DNA of 64,000 nucleotides from an uncultured Brachyspira sp. (GTDB taxonomy: Bacteria; Spirochaetota; Brachyspiria; Brachyspirales; Brachyspiraceae). The translations under genes and the position numbers were made by a program. The stretch spans positions 1 through 64,000 of the forward strand of contig NZ_CALXKQ010000010.1 in NCBI RefSeq assembly GCF_944388875.1, read 5' to 3'. Shown piece after piece: positions 1 to 7,714 of the stretch. The notes beneath the pieces are model-generated. The model did no database searches and had not been told where the DNA came from. It was given only the letters and a program-made list of their open reading frames with translations. The number at the start of each line of letters is the position of its first letter. Positions within the stretch are counted from its first letter, which is position 1.

Positions 1-648
1 ATGGAAAAATTATTATCAAGCGAAGATTCAAACAATATAGACGGATATGATGAATTAATGAATGCTGTATCTAAAGGAGATATGAAAGCATTAGAAAAAC
101 TTATAAAAGATGATACTGATTTAAATAAACAATATGATAATATTACACCCCTTAATTTAGCTACCGCTAGAAATGATAAAGAAATGGTCAAATTTTTAGT
201 AGAGAAAGGTGCTGATATAAATTTAGAAGATGGATACGGATATACTCCTTTAATGAAAGCAATAGATTATTATAATATTGGTTTAGCTAAAAATATTATT
301 GATTTGAAGCCTGATTTAAATGCTGTATGTTCAGCAACAGGCGATACTTCTTTAACATATTTAGTAAATGCCAAGAAGTACGGCGGCGGAGCGGATCTTT
401 GTTATTATATGATAAAAAATGGTGCTGATATAAATAAAAAGAATAAAGAAGGAAATACTCCATTAATGATTGCAGCTGCAAGTTATAATTATGGTATTGT
501 TGGAGTTCTTGTAAATATGGGTGCCGATTATAATATTAAAAACAAAGAAGGACAAACAGCCATTGATATTGCTTCAGCTAGAGATGATACATCAGCACTT
601 CATCACATGACTAATCCAATCGATTTAGAAAATTATCTTAGTTATTAA
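1..648 (+). CDS. Ankyrin-repeat lipoprotein, C-terminal part (5' end outside window)
   Basis: This is the last 215 residues of an ankyrin-repeat protein. Repeats are visible as TPLNLA, LVEKGADINLEDG, TPLMKA and NTPLMIAAA blocks. The whole stretch aligns without net length change to residues 337-551 of the lipoprotein at 5942-7597. The codon equivalent to the first ATG here is ATA (Ile) in that copy, so the ATG at base 1 is very probably internal and the gene starts before the window. By analogy the missing part would carry a lipoprotein signal and more ankyrin repeats, placing the protein in the periplasm or on an envelope surface, where ankyrin repeats bind other proteins. The partner is unknown. 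An rpn gene follows, as it does after the second copy. Confidence 0.8.
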   Translation: MEKLLSSEDSNNIDGYDELMNAVSKGDMKALEKLIKDDTDLNKQYDNITPLNLATARNDKEMVKFLVEKGADINLEDGYGYTPLMKAIDYYNIGLAKNIIDLKPDLNAVCSATGDTSLTYLVNAKKYGGGADLCYYMIKNGADINKKNKEGNTPLMIAAASYNYGIVGVLVNMGADYNIKNKEGQTAIDIASARDDTSALHHMTNPIDLENYLSY

Positions 649-659
649 TAAATAATAAA

Positions 660-697
660 AAAGTGCATGCTTTATATATGTATGCACTTTATTATTT
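660..697 (+). terminator. Intrinsic terminator after ankyrin gene
   Basis: A stem AAAGTGCAT (660-668) pairs with ATGCACTTT (682-690), with a T-rich tail. Very similar GTGCATGC/GTATGCAC hairpins follow the next genes up to 8750, so this is one of a family of near-copied terminators in the island. Confidence 0.75.
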
Positions 698-712
698 GCA
701 GTTTTTCAAATT

Positions 713-741
713 TTGACAATTTATGTTTATTTTAGTATAAT
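713..741 (+). promoter_or_regulatory. Promoter of first rpn gene, leaderless geometry
   Basis: TTGACA (713-718), 17-base spacer, TATAAT (736-741): a full sigma-70 consensus. A start point 7-8 bases downstream would fall on or next to the ATG at 749, predicting a leaderless or nearly leaderless mRNA. A TTG start at 713 would lie inside the -35 box and is rejected. Confidence 0.8.
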
Positions 742-748
742 ATATTTT

Positions 749-1645
749 ATGGAGAAAAAATCAAATATTAAAAAAATCAAATATTTCAATCCTTTGAATG
801 ATTATTTTATACGCTACCTTTTTACTGATAAGGGAAGCAGTGAGTCTATACTTTTGGACTTTATCAATTCTATAATGCTTAATGCTAATATGAAGATTTT
901 CCGTTCAGTAGAAATTTTAACTCCATTTAATTTGAAGAAAAATAAAAATTTAAAGGAGACAATAGTAGATGTAAAATGTATTACTCAAAACGGTTCAGTA
1001 GTCATAATAGAAATACAGTTACAAGGTAATTCAAGATTCCCAGAACGTATCTTATATTATTGGGCAGCTAATTATAGTAAGTTATTAAAACATGGAGAAA
1101 GATACGATGAGCTTACACCAGTAATAAGTATTAATTTACTTAATTTCAATTTGGATAAAAATAAAAATATACATTCCTGCTATATGCTTTATGAGATGAA
1201 TAATAAAAAGCTGCTAACTGATCATTTACAAATACATATAATAGAATTAAAAAAGTTTAAGAAAAATGCATTATCTAAAGATTTAAATTATTGGCTAAGA
1301 ATATTTACAAGTAAAAATTTGGAGGCATCTATGTCTGAAATAGTAAAAGAAAAACCTATAATGGAAGAAGTACAGAAAAAATATAATAATTTTGTCAAAA
1401 GTAAATTAATGATGATGGAATATGAAAAAAAAGAGGCTTATTTATATGGTAATCAAATAATGCTTGATGAAGAAAGAAGATTAGGAATTGAAGAAGGAAT
1501 TAAAAAAGGAAAAGAAGAAGGTATTAAAGAAGGTATTAAAGAAAATCAAATATTAACAGCGAAAAATATGAAAAAAGAAAATATAGATGTTAATATTATA
1601 AGTAAAATAACAGGATTAAGTATACAAGAAATAGAAAATCTATAA
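749..1645 (+). CDS. Rpn family PD-(D/E)xK nuclease / transposase-like protein
   Basis: A 298-residue Rpn-type (recombination-promoting nuclease) protein. The N-terminal domain shows the family opening FNPLNDYFIRYLF and the PD-(D/E)xK variant core with Asp in IVDVK and Glu-x-Gln in IIEIQ, followed by the YYWAANYS helix. A short C-terminal domain contains four-residue repeats (GIEE, GIKK, GKEE, GIKE, GIKE) and ends in an ISKITGLS segment shared with the paralogue at 7715. Known Rpn proteins are DNA endonucleases, some acting as toxins and phage-defence factors held in check by a separately translated C-terminal fragment. Here the ATG at 749 sits directly after the -10 box and has no Shine-Dalgarno, while an internal ATG at 1331 has a strong one. 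It forms an ankyrin-rpn pair with the preceding gene. Confidence 0.85.
   Translation: MEKKSNIKKIKYFNPLNDYFIRYLFTDKGSSESILLDFINSIMLNANMKIFRSVEILTPFNLKKNKNLKETIVDVKCITQNGSVVIIEIQLQGNSRFPERILYYWAANYSKLLKHGERYDELTPVISINLLNFNLDKNKNIHSCYMLYEMNNKKLLTDHLQIHIIELKKFKKNALSKDLNYWLRIFTSKNLEASMSEIVKEKPIMEEVQKKYNNFVKSKLMMMEYEKKEAYLYGNQIMLDEERRLGIEEGIKKGKEEGIKEGIKENQILTAKNMKKENIDVNIISKITGLSIQEIENL
1331..1645 (+). CDS. Candidate intragenic small protein (RpnS-like antitoxin)
   Basis: An in-frame ATG at 1331 inside the rpn gene is preceded by GGAGG (1321-1325) at a five-base spacing, the best ribosome site in the locus. It would make a 104-residue protein equal to the Rpn C-terminal domain: a Lys/Glu-rich helical stretch, five four-residue repeats, and the ISKITGLS end. 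E. coli rpn genes are known to make such a short form (RpnS) from an internal start; it binds and blocks the toxic full-length form, and its dimer helix carries four-residue repeats of variable number. The paralogue at 7715-8620 has an equivalent start at the homologous position. Function here is inferred from this match; no promoter for a separate transcript was identified. Confidence 0.6.
   Translation: MSEIVKEKPIMEEVQKKYNNFVKSKLMMMEYEKKEAYLYGNQIMLDEERRLGIEEGIKKGKEEGIKEGIKENQILTAKNMKKENIDVNIISKITGLSIQEIENL
1484..1543 (+). repeat. 12-base coding repeats in rpn C-terminal domain (five units)
   Basis: Five consecutive 12-base units encode GIEE, GIKK, GKEE, GIKE and GIKE. The last two are identical at DNA level (GGTATTAAAGAA). 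The paralogue has only two clear units. Four-residue repeats of varying number are a known trait of the Rpn C-terminal domain. Confidence 0.8.
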
Positions 1646-1666
1646 TAAATATAAAGGTTACAATAA

Positions 1667-1700
1667 AAAAGTGTATACATTATATGTATGCTCTTTTTTT
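1667..1700 (+). terminator. Intrinsic terminator after first rpn gene
   Basis: An imperfect stem (AAGTGTATACA with TGTATGCTCTT) is followed by a long T run. It belongs to the same hairpin family as those at 660, 5830 and 7611. Confidence 0.65.
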
Positions 1701-1718
1701 ATTAAAAATATTTTTTAA

Positions 1719-1747
1719 TTGAAATTTCAATCATTTTAATTTATAAT
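1719..1747 (+). promoter_or_regulatory. Promoter of lipoprotein gene with palindromic -35 region
   Basis: TTGAAA (1719-1724), 17 bases, TATAAT (1742-1747). The -35 lies in a perfect 12-base palindrome, TTGAAATTTCAA (1719-1730). The same promoter block, slightly mutated, precedes the genes at 3882 and 5942. Confidence 0.75.
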
Positions 1748-1779
1748 GCGAAAACAACAATACATACAGAGGGTACTAT

Positions 1780-3759
1780 ATGAAAAATATTATTTCTATA
1801 ATTGCAGCATTTATTTTAATAATTGCTGTAATTTCCTGTGGAGGCAGAAACAAAGAAGCAAATCAATCAGAACAAAATACTCAAACTAATCAAACATCAC
1901 AAAACAACAATACACAATCTCAAAATATTCAAACTAATACTTCACAAACAAATAATCAAAAAGAATTCTTTGATATGAAATATGTATATAAAGGTATTAG
2001 AGCAGATAAAACAAAATTTGATGAGAAGCTTAAAAAATTAAGAGAAAATAATGAATATGCAAAAAGGAATTTTGATTTTCTTAATATAAAATTTGCAAAT
2101 GATGATGAAAGAAAAAAATATTCTATAGAGTTTATATCAAATGTTAATTATGCTACATTAAATCTAAAATTCTTAATAAGCTGGGGGGACTGGGGTGTAT
2201 ATAGTGAAGTTGAAGATTATTATGCTGTTGGATATTTATATGTTGATCAAAATTTAGCATTAAAAAAAGCAAGAGAAGAATTATTAAAATTAAATAAAAA
2301 AGATGCTGATGTTTATTTAGCCTTATTCTTATCTCATTTTGCCTGCGATTCGCTTTATTATTTTGAAGAAGAGAAAAAATATTTAACAGAATGGAAAAAA
2401 GCAGGCGGAAGTAATATTGCTATGATGATGAGAAAAAATGATAATGATAATACTTATATACAAAAGATGAATTTAATTAATTATATAATAGAAGCTCCTG
2501 ATTCTTTAAGAGCAGAAAAATTAGTTGCTGATGCTTATAAAGATAATTTCTATAGATACATTGTAAAAAATAATGGATATATAGATTTATTCAATGAAAA
2601 TAATTATTCTTTAATTTCAATTGAATTGGAAGGTACAGCCCGTTTATCTTCAGTAGAAATAGCAGAAGAAATAGGCAATACAAATATAATGAACAAATAT
2701 ATAAAAACTTATATAAATAATAGATTAGCTAATGATGATATAGAAGACTATTTAGAATATCATCAAAATTATTACAATATTAATGCCGTTTATTGTTATG
2801 ATGGTTGGAACAACCTTAATTTACTTGAATTTAAAAAGAATACATTTTTAATTGAAAGTACTATGAACGGATTAGTAAATATGCATTATTATAATCCTGA
2901 GTTCATAAAAGATAATTTATATGCTTCATTTAAAGAGATAAAAAATTATAATTTCAGACTTGGAGATATAGATAATGTAGAATCTGCCAAAATTAATTTA
3001 ATTTCTACAAATGATTTGAAAGATTATACTAAAGACTCCAAATTTATAGATTCAGGCAGCTTTGATAGAAAACAATATTCATCTTATATAGCTAGCAACA
3101 TGTATTATCCTCTGCATGAAGTATCTTTCTTCTTATGTGATATCAATAATGACGGTAAAGAAGAATTAATGCTTTCAGGCGAATATACTAGTTCTGCAGG
3201 AAGAGGGGGTATAGCACATTATACTTTACTTTTAAAAGATAATTTAGAAATAAATTTTGATTCAGAAACAGGACGGCTTATTAATAATCCTGATTTTCAA
3301 CATTTGGGATGTACTCAAAAAATATACACAGAAAATGGAAAAAACAAAATTCTTTTATTGGATACTCTTAATAATGAAGCATGTGATATATTCGTTGATA
3401 ATAATGAAATAAAGAATGCAGAAGTTTTTGATTATATTACATATAGTTATCAGCCCAAATTAGAATGGAAAGGAAGCATACTTAATGGAGTACCTGAAGG
3501 AGCTTTAAAAACTGATGCAAGTTTCGATATGTCTAAAGCAGAAAATGCATCAGACAAAGCAATAGTATCAGACAGAACTTTGAGAGTAGCTGACAAACTT
3601 ATAAGTGATGCATACTTTGCTAAAAAGGCAGCTTTGGATAAACAAGGTCAGGAAGAATTGTTGGAGCAAAGAAGAGCAGAAATCAAAACTATTCAGGAAG
3701 CAAAAGGAGATATTAAATTAATAGAAGATGAAATGCTTAAAATTTTGAATATGCAATAA
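1780..3759 (+). CDS. Envelope lipoprotein, family of unknown function (copy 1)
   Basis: I do not recognise this 659-residue family. It begins with a lipoprotein signal peptide (hydrophobic segment ending VISC, Cys about residue 20), then an Asn/Gln/Thr-rich linker typical of spirochaete lipoproteins. The body is Tyr/Asp/Asn-rich and mostly helical. A motif DINNDGKEELML near residue 455 looks like the Asp/Asn-Gly calcium-binding loops of FG-GAP or EF-hand-like repeats. The C-terminus is a charged helical stretch rich in Ala, Glu and Lys. A GAGGG ribosome site lies just before the ATG. The next gene is a close full-length paralogue; the C-terminal 100 residues are nearly identical, the middle more divergent. 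Confidence 0.75.
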   Translation: MKNIISIIAAFILIIAVISCGGRNKEANQSEQNTQTNQTSQNNNTQSQNIQTNTSQTNNQKEFFDMKYVYKGIRADKTKFDEKLKKLRENNEYAKRNFDFLNIKFANDDERKKYSIEFISNVNYATLNLKFLISWGDWGVYSEVEDYYAVGYLYVDQNLALKKAREELLKLNKKDADVYLALFLSHFACDSLYYFEEEKKYLTEWKKAGGSNIAMMMRKNDNDNTYIQKMNLINYIIEAPDSLRAEKLVADAYKDNFYRYIVKNNGYIDLFNENNYSLISIELEGTARLSSVEIAEEIGNTNIMNKYIKTYINNRLANDDIEDYLEYHQNYYNINAVYCYDGWNNLNLLEFKKNTFLIESTMNGLVNMHYYNPEFIKDNLYASFKEIKNYNFRLGDIDNVESAKINLISTNDLKDYTKDSKFIDSGSFDRKQYSSYIASNMYYPLHEVSFFLCDINNDGKEELMLSGEYTSSAGRGGIAHYTLLLKDNLEINFDSETGRLINNPDFQHLGCTQKIYTENGKNKILLLDTLNNEACDIFVDNNEIKNAEVFDYITYSYQPKLEWKGSILNGVPEGALKTDASFDMSKAENASDKAIVSDRTLRVADKLISDAYFAKKAALDKQGQEELLEQRRAEIKTIQEAKGDIKLIEDEMLKILNMQ

Positions 3760-3774
3760 TTTTAATGGTTTAAA

Positions 3775-3807
3775 TAAAAGTGTGTGTACTATAATGCACT
3801 TTTTTTG
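3775..3807 (+). terminator. Intrinsic terminator
   Basis: AAAAGTG pairs with CACTTTT around a short AT loop, followed by a run of T. It is a degraded version of the island's shared hairpin. Confidence 0.55.
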
Positions 3808-3824
3808 TTAAAAATATTTTTTAA

Positions 3825-3853
3825 TTGCAATTTCAATCATTTTAATTTATGAT
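3825..3853 (+). promoter_or_regulatory. Weakened copy of the lipoprotein promoter
   Basis: TTGCAA (3825-3830), 17 bases, TATGAT (3848-3853). The surrounding bases match the block at 1719-1747, with a change in each hexamer, so expression should be lower than that of copy 1. Confidence 0.55.
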
Positions 3854-3881
3854 ACATAAAAATACTTATGGACGGTTTAAT

Positions 3882-5813
3882 ATGAAAAAACTTATTTCTA
3901 TCATTATGATACTTACTTTAATAATGACAGTTATTTCCTGCGGAGGCGGTAATAAAGACACAAATCAAACATCACAAAATAATAATTCTCAAACTTCATC
4001 AGACAATCAAAGCAAACAAACAGATAATCAAAAAGAATTCTTTGATATGAAATATGTTTATAAAGGCATTAGAGTAGATAAAGCTAAATTTGATGAAGAA
4101 CTTAAAAAAGCAAGAGAAAATAATGAATATGCAAAAAGGAATTTTGATTTTCTTAATAGGAAATTTGCCAATGATGATGAAAGAAAAAAATATTCTATAG
4201 AGTTTATATCAAATGTTAATTATGATCCATTTAGTGAAACTTTCAGTAGTTGGGATAGATATAATGAAGATTTGACAGATTATTATGCTGATGAATATTT
4301 ATATGTTGATCAGAATTTAGCATTAAAAAAGGCAAGAGAAGAATTATTAAAATTAAATAAAAAAGATGCTAATGTTTATTTAGCTTTGTTTTTATCTCAT
4401 TTTGCTTGCGATTCGCTTTATTATTTTGAAGAAGAAAAAAAGTATTTAACAGAATGGAAAAAATCAGGCGGCACTAATATATCTATGATGATATCAAAGT
4501 ATGATGATGATGATGCTTACAGTAGTAAAATGAAATTAGTTGATTATATAATAGAAGCCAATGATTCTTTAAGGGCAGAAAAATTAGCTGCTGATGCTTA
4601 TAACAATGGTTTCGCTAGATATATTACAAAAAATACTGGATATATAGATTTATTTAATGAAAATAATTATTCTTTAAGTTCAATTGAATTGGAAGGTACA
4701 GCTCATATAGCTTCAGTAAATATAGTACCAGAAATAGTTAATACAAATATAATAAATAAATATTTAAAAACTTATGTTGAAAATAGACTCAGCAATGATA
4801 AATTATATTTTGATGATGCGGAGTATTTTAGAAATTATTACGGAATTGATTTTATGGAGTATTATGATGGATGGAATGGACTTAGTTTTCTTGAGTTTAA
4901 GAAAAATACATTTTTAATTGAATCAAGAGTAAATATGCATTATTATAATCCTGAGTTTATGAATGATCATATATATGCTTCATTTGAAGAGATAAAAACT
5001 TATAATTTCAGACTTGGAGATATAGATAAAGTAGAATCTGCTGAAATTAATTCAATCTCTACAAATGATTTGAAAGATTATACTAAAGGCTCTAAATTTA
5101 TAAGTTTCGGTAAATTTGATGAAGAAAAATATTTGGAGTATATAGATGAAACAATGGGTTGGCGTATATATTTTCCTTCTTTCTTTTTATGCGACATCAA
5201 TAATGACGGCAAAGAAGAATTAATGCTTTCAGGGGATTATGATTATGGCGGAGGAAGAGGCGGTACAGTGAATTTTACTTTACTTTTGAAAGAGAATTTG
5301 GAAGTAGATTTTGATTCAGAAATAGGACAGCTTATTAATAACAAAGATTTTCAAGATTTAAACTGTATTCAAAAAATATATACTGAAGACGGTAAAAATA
5401 AAATGTTTTTATTAGATACAAGTTATAATAAAGCACTTGATATATTCATTGATAATAATGAAATAAAGAATGCAGATTATTTTGATTATGTTACGTATAG
5501 TTATCAGCCAAAATTGGAATGGAAAGGAAGCATACTTGACGGAGTACCTGAAGGAGCTTTAAAAACTGATGCTAGCTTTGATATGTCTAAGGCAGAAAAT
5601 GCATCAGACAAAGCAATAGTATCCGACAGAACTTTGAGAATGGCTGACAGACTTATAAGCGATGCCTATTTTGCCAAAAAAGCTGCTTTGGATAAACAAG
5701 GTCAGGAAGAGTTACTAGAGCAAAGAAGGGCAGAGATAAAAACTATTCAGGAAGCAAAAGGCGATATTAAAGCAATAGAAGCTGAGATGCTTAAAATTTT
5801 GAATATACAATAA
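3882..5813 (+). CDS. Envelope lipoprotein, family of unknown function (copy 2)
   Basis: A 643-residue paralogue of the preceding gene. The start is placed at ATG 3882 because it gives a clean lipoprotein signal (MKKLISIIMILTLI, then VISC); the in-frame codons upstream would start inside the -10 region. It has the same layout: Gln/Asn/Ser linker, helical Asp/Tyr-rich body, one DINNDGKEELML loop, and a charged C-terminal helix almost identical to copy 1. The leader aligns with that of copy 1, but the ribosome site has drifted from CAGAGGGTACT to TGGACGGTTTA, so translation may be weaker. The tandem arrangement points to local duplication. Role unknown; a surface or periplasmic location is inferred from the lipobox. 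Confidence 0.75.
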   Translation: MKKLISIIMILTLIMTVISCGGGNKDTNQTSQNNNSQTSSDNQSKQTDNQKEFFDMKYVYKGIRVDKAKFDEELKKARENNEYAKRNFDFLNRKFANDDERKKYSIEFISNVNYDPFSETFSSWDRYNEDLTDYYADEYLYVDQNLALKKAREELLKLNKKDANVYLALFLSHFACDSLYYFEEEKKYLTEWKKSGGTNISMMISKYDDDDAYSSKMKLVDYIIEANDSLRAEKLAADAYNNGFARYITKNTGYIDLFNENNYSLSSIELEGTAHIASVNIVPEIVNTNIINKYLKTYVENRLSNDKLYFDDAEYFRNYYGIDFMEYYDGWNGLSFLEFKKNTFLIESRVNMHYYNPEFMNDHIYASFEEIKTYNFRLGDIDKVESAEINSISTNDLKDYTKGSKFISFGKFDEEKYLEYIDETMGWRIYFPSFFLCDINNDGKEELMLSGDYDYGGGRGGTVNFTLLLKENLEVDFDSEIGQLINNKDFQDLNCIQKIYTEDGKNKMFLLDTSYNKALDIFIDNNEIKNADYFDYVTYSYQPKLEWKGSILDGVPEGALKTDASFDMSKAENASDKAIVSDRTLRMADRLISDAYFAKKAALDKQGQEELLEQRRAEIKTIQEAKGDIKAIEAEMLKILNIQ

Positions 5814-5829
5814 TTTTAATAGTTTCAAT

Positions 5830-5866
5830 AAAAAGTGTATGCATTATATATGTATGCACTTTTTTA
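5830..5866 (+). terminator. Intrinsic terminator
   Basis: The stem AAAAAGTGTATGCA pairs with TGTATGCACTTTTT across an AT loop, followed by T. Member of the island's repeated hairpin family. Confidence 0.75.
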
Positions 5867-5880
5867 TTAATATTTTGTAA

Positions 5881-5909
5881 TTGAAATTTTAATTATTTTA
5901 ATTTATTAT
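5881..5909 (+). promoter_or_regulatory. Promoter of ankyrin lipoprotein gene
   Basis: TTGAAA (5881-5886), 17 bases, TATTAT (5904-5909). Homologous to the block at 1719-1747, including the following ACATACAGAGGGTA ribosome-site region. Confidence 0.7.
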
Positions 5910-5941
5910 AAAAAATAATAATACATACAGAGGGTAAAAAT

Positions 5942-7597
5942 ATGAAAAATTTTATTTCCATTATTTCTATTTTTATTTTAATGGTTTCGATAATTTCATG
6001 CGGCGGCGGTAATACTGAACAAACAGAAAATACTCAAACCAATCAAACAGAAACTAATAAAGTATATATTAATCCAACAACTACAAATAATAATACAGAT
6101 ATTGATATTAATTTTGACGAAACTAAATATACTAATGAATATATTCAAGGCACAAAATTAGACCCTATGCCTACAGGATATAAAAAAATAGATGAAATAC
6201 TTAATGAACATAAATATAAAGCACCAATATACGAAATATCAAAATTATTAGCAGAGGAGGGACTAGAAGGAAAAATTACTGAAATGACAAATTTTGGTGA
6301 TAAATACATATTTAAAGATTCTACTCCTTTATTTTTGGCAGTACAATTCGGATACAATGATTTAGCAAAAGAGCTTATAAAAGAAGGTGCTGATGTTAAT
6401 GCTAGAGTAGATAATATGGAAACAGAAGGCGGTATTGATATGCTTTATCATGCTGTTAGAAATAATAATCCTGAAATGACTAAAATCTTAATTGATAAAG
6501 GACTTGATAAAAATAGAGATTATGGTTATGAATATTCTTATTATTTAACAGATATTGCTATTGACAACAACAATCTTGATGTACTTAAACTTCTTGTAAA
6601 AAGAGGAGATTCAAAAGAAACTTTAATTCCTGATGCAGTAAGAGAAAATAATATAGAAATGGTTAAATATTTATTATCTATAGGACAAGATATAGATGCT
6701 CAAATATTTTATGACGGATTTTGGGTTAATTCTCCTTTGAAAGTAGCTGCAGAAAACGGATATGTAGAAATGGCTAAATTTTTAATTGATAAAGGAGCAA
6801 ATTTAAACTCAGCTGATGATTATATGCTTTATGCCTATAATAATTATGATATAACTAAATTATTAGTAGATAATGATGTTTTTAATCTTAATACTAATAC
6901 AACTAGAGAAGAAGCTATAAAATTAGTAAAAGACGGCAAATATTATGAAATAGAAAAATTATTATCAAGTGAAGATTCAAATAATATAGACGGATATGAT
7001 GAATTGATGAATGCTGTATCTAAAGGCGATATGAAAGCATTAGAAAAACTTATAAAAGATGATACTGATTTAAATAAACAATATGATAATATTACACCTC
7101 TTGGCTTAGCTGCTGCTAGAAATGATAAGGAAATGGTTAAATTTTTAGTAGAGAAAGGTGCTGATATAAATTTAGAAGACGGATACGGATATACTCCATT
7201 AATAATAGCAATGAAGTATCGTAATATTGGTTTAGCTAAAGATATTATTGATTTAAAGCCTGATTTAAATGCTATATGTTCAGCAACAGGAGATACTCCT
7301 TTAACATATTTAGCACGTGAAGTTTGGTTTGGAACAGATCTTTGTTACTATATGATAAAAAACGGTGCTGATGTAAATAAAAAAAATGATAACGGAGATA
7401 CTCCATTAATAGTTGCCGTAGAAAATGTTGTTGGAAGTTATGGTATGTTAGGAGTTATTATAAATATGGGGGCTGATTATAATATTAAAAACAAAGAAGG
7501 ACAAACTGCAATTGATATTGTTATAGAAGAAGATGACAAAGCAGCACTTCATCATTTAAATAATCCAGACAGTTTAGAATACTATCTTAGTATATAA
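5942..7597 (+). CDS. Ankyrin-repeat lipoprotein, full length
   Basis: 551 residues. The signal peptide ends IISC with a lipidated Cys near residue 20, then an Asn/Thr linker and about ten ankyrin repeats (for example TPLFLAVQFGYNDLAKELI, LIDKGLDKN, TPLGLAAARNDKEMVKFLV, TPLIIAMKY). Ankyrin repeats mediate protein binding; with a lipobox this should act at the envelope rather than in the cytosol. The ribosome site is GAGGG. The last 215 residues match the truncated protein at 1-648 nearly throughout, with local swaps near residues 450-475 and 495-520. An rpn gene follows 117 bases downstream, repeating the ankyrin-rpn order seen at the left edge. Confidence 0.88.
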   Translation: MKNFISIISIFILMVSIISCGGGNTEQTENTQTNQTETNKVYINPTTTNNNTDIDINFDETKYTNEYIQGTKLDPMPTGYKKIDEILNEHKYKAPIYEISKLLAEEGLEGKITEMTNFGDKYIFKDSTPLFLAVQFGYNDLAKELIKEGADVNARVDNMETEGGIDMLYHAVRNNNPEMTKILIDKGLDKNRDYGYEYSYYLTDIAIDNNNLDVLKLLVKRGDSKETLIPDAVRENNIEMVKYLLSIGQDIDAQIFYDGFWVNSPLKVAAENGYVEMAKFLIDKGANLNSADDYMLYAYNNYDITKLLVDNDVFNLNTNTTREEAIKLVKDGKYYEIEKLLSSEDSNNIDGYDELMNAVSKGDMKALEKLIKDDTDLNKQYDNITPLGLAAARNDKEMVKFLVEKGADINLEDGYGYTPLIIAMKYRNIGLAKDIIDLKPDLNAICSATGDTPLTYLAREVWFGTDLCYYMIKNGADVNKKNDNGDTPLIVAVENVVGSYGMLGVIINMGADYNIKNKEGQTAIDIVIEEDDKAALHHLNNPDSLEYYLSI

Positions 7598-7610
7598 AAA
7601 ATAATAAAAT

Positions 7611-7652
7611 AAAAAGAGCATGCATATTATTTATATGTATGCACTTTTTTAT
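7611..7652 (+). terminator. Intrinsic terminator
   Basis: A long stem (AAAAAGAGCATGCATA with TATGTATGCACTTTTT) is followed by T residues. Same family as 660 and 5830. Confidence 0.75.
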
Positions 7653-7679
7653 TGTGAAAAATATATAAATTTAATAAAC

Positions 7680-7708
7680 TTTACTTTTACCATTATTTTT
7701 TGTATAAT
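7680..7708 (+). promoter_or_regulatory. Promoter of second rpn gene, leaderless geometry
   Basis: TTTACT (7680-7685), 17 bases, extended TGTATAAT (-10 at 7703-7708). The ATG at 7715 is seven bases past the -10 box, exactly where transcription would begin, as for the first rpn copy. Confidence 0.7.
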
Positions 7709-7714
7709 AATATT

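Noticed and set aside
1-3. ATG at base 1 as a true start of the ankyrin gene
   Set aside because: The paralogue reads straight through this position with ATA inside a longer lipoprotein; the start here is most likely outside the window.
713-748. TTG start giving a 12-residue longer Rpn protein
   Set aside because: The TTG is the -35 box of a full consensus promoter, so it is upstream of the transcript.
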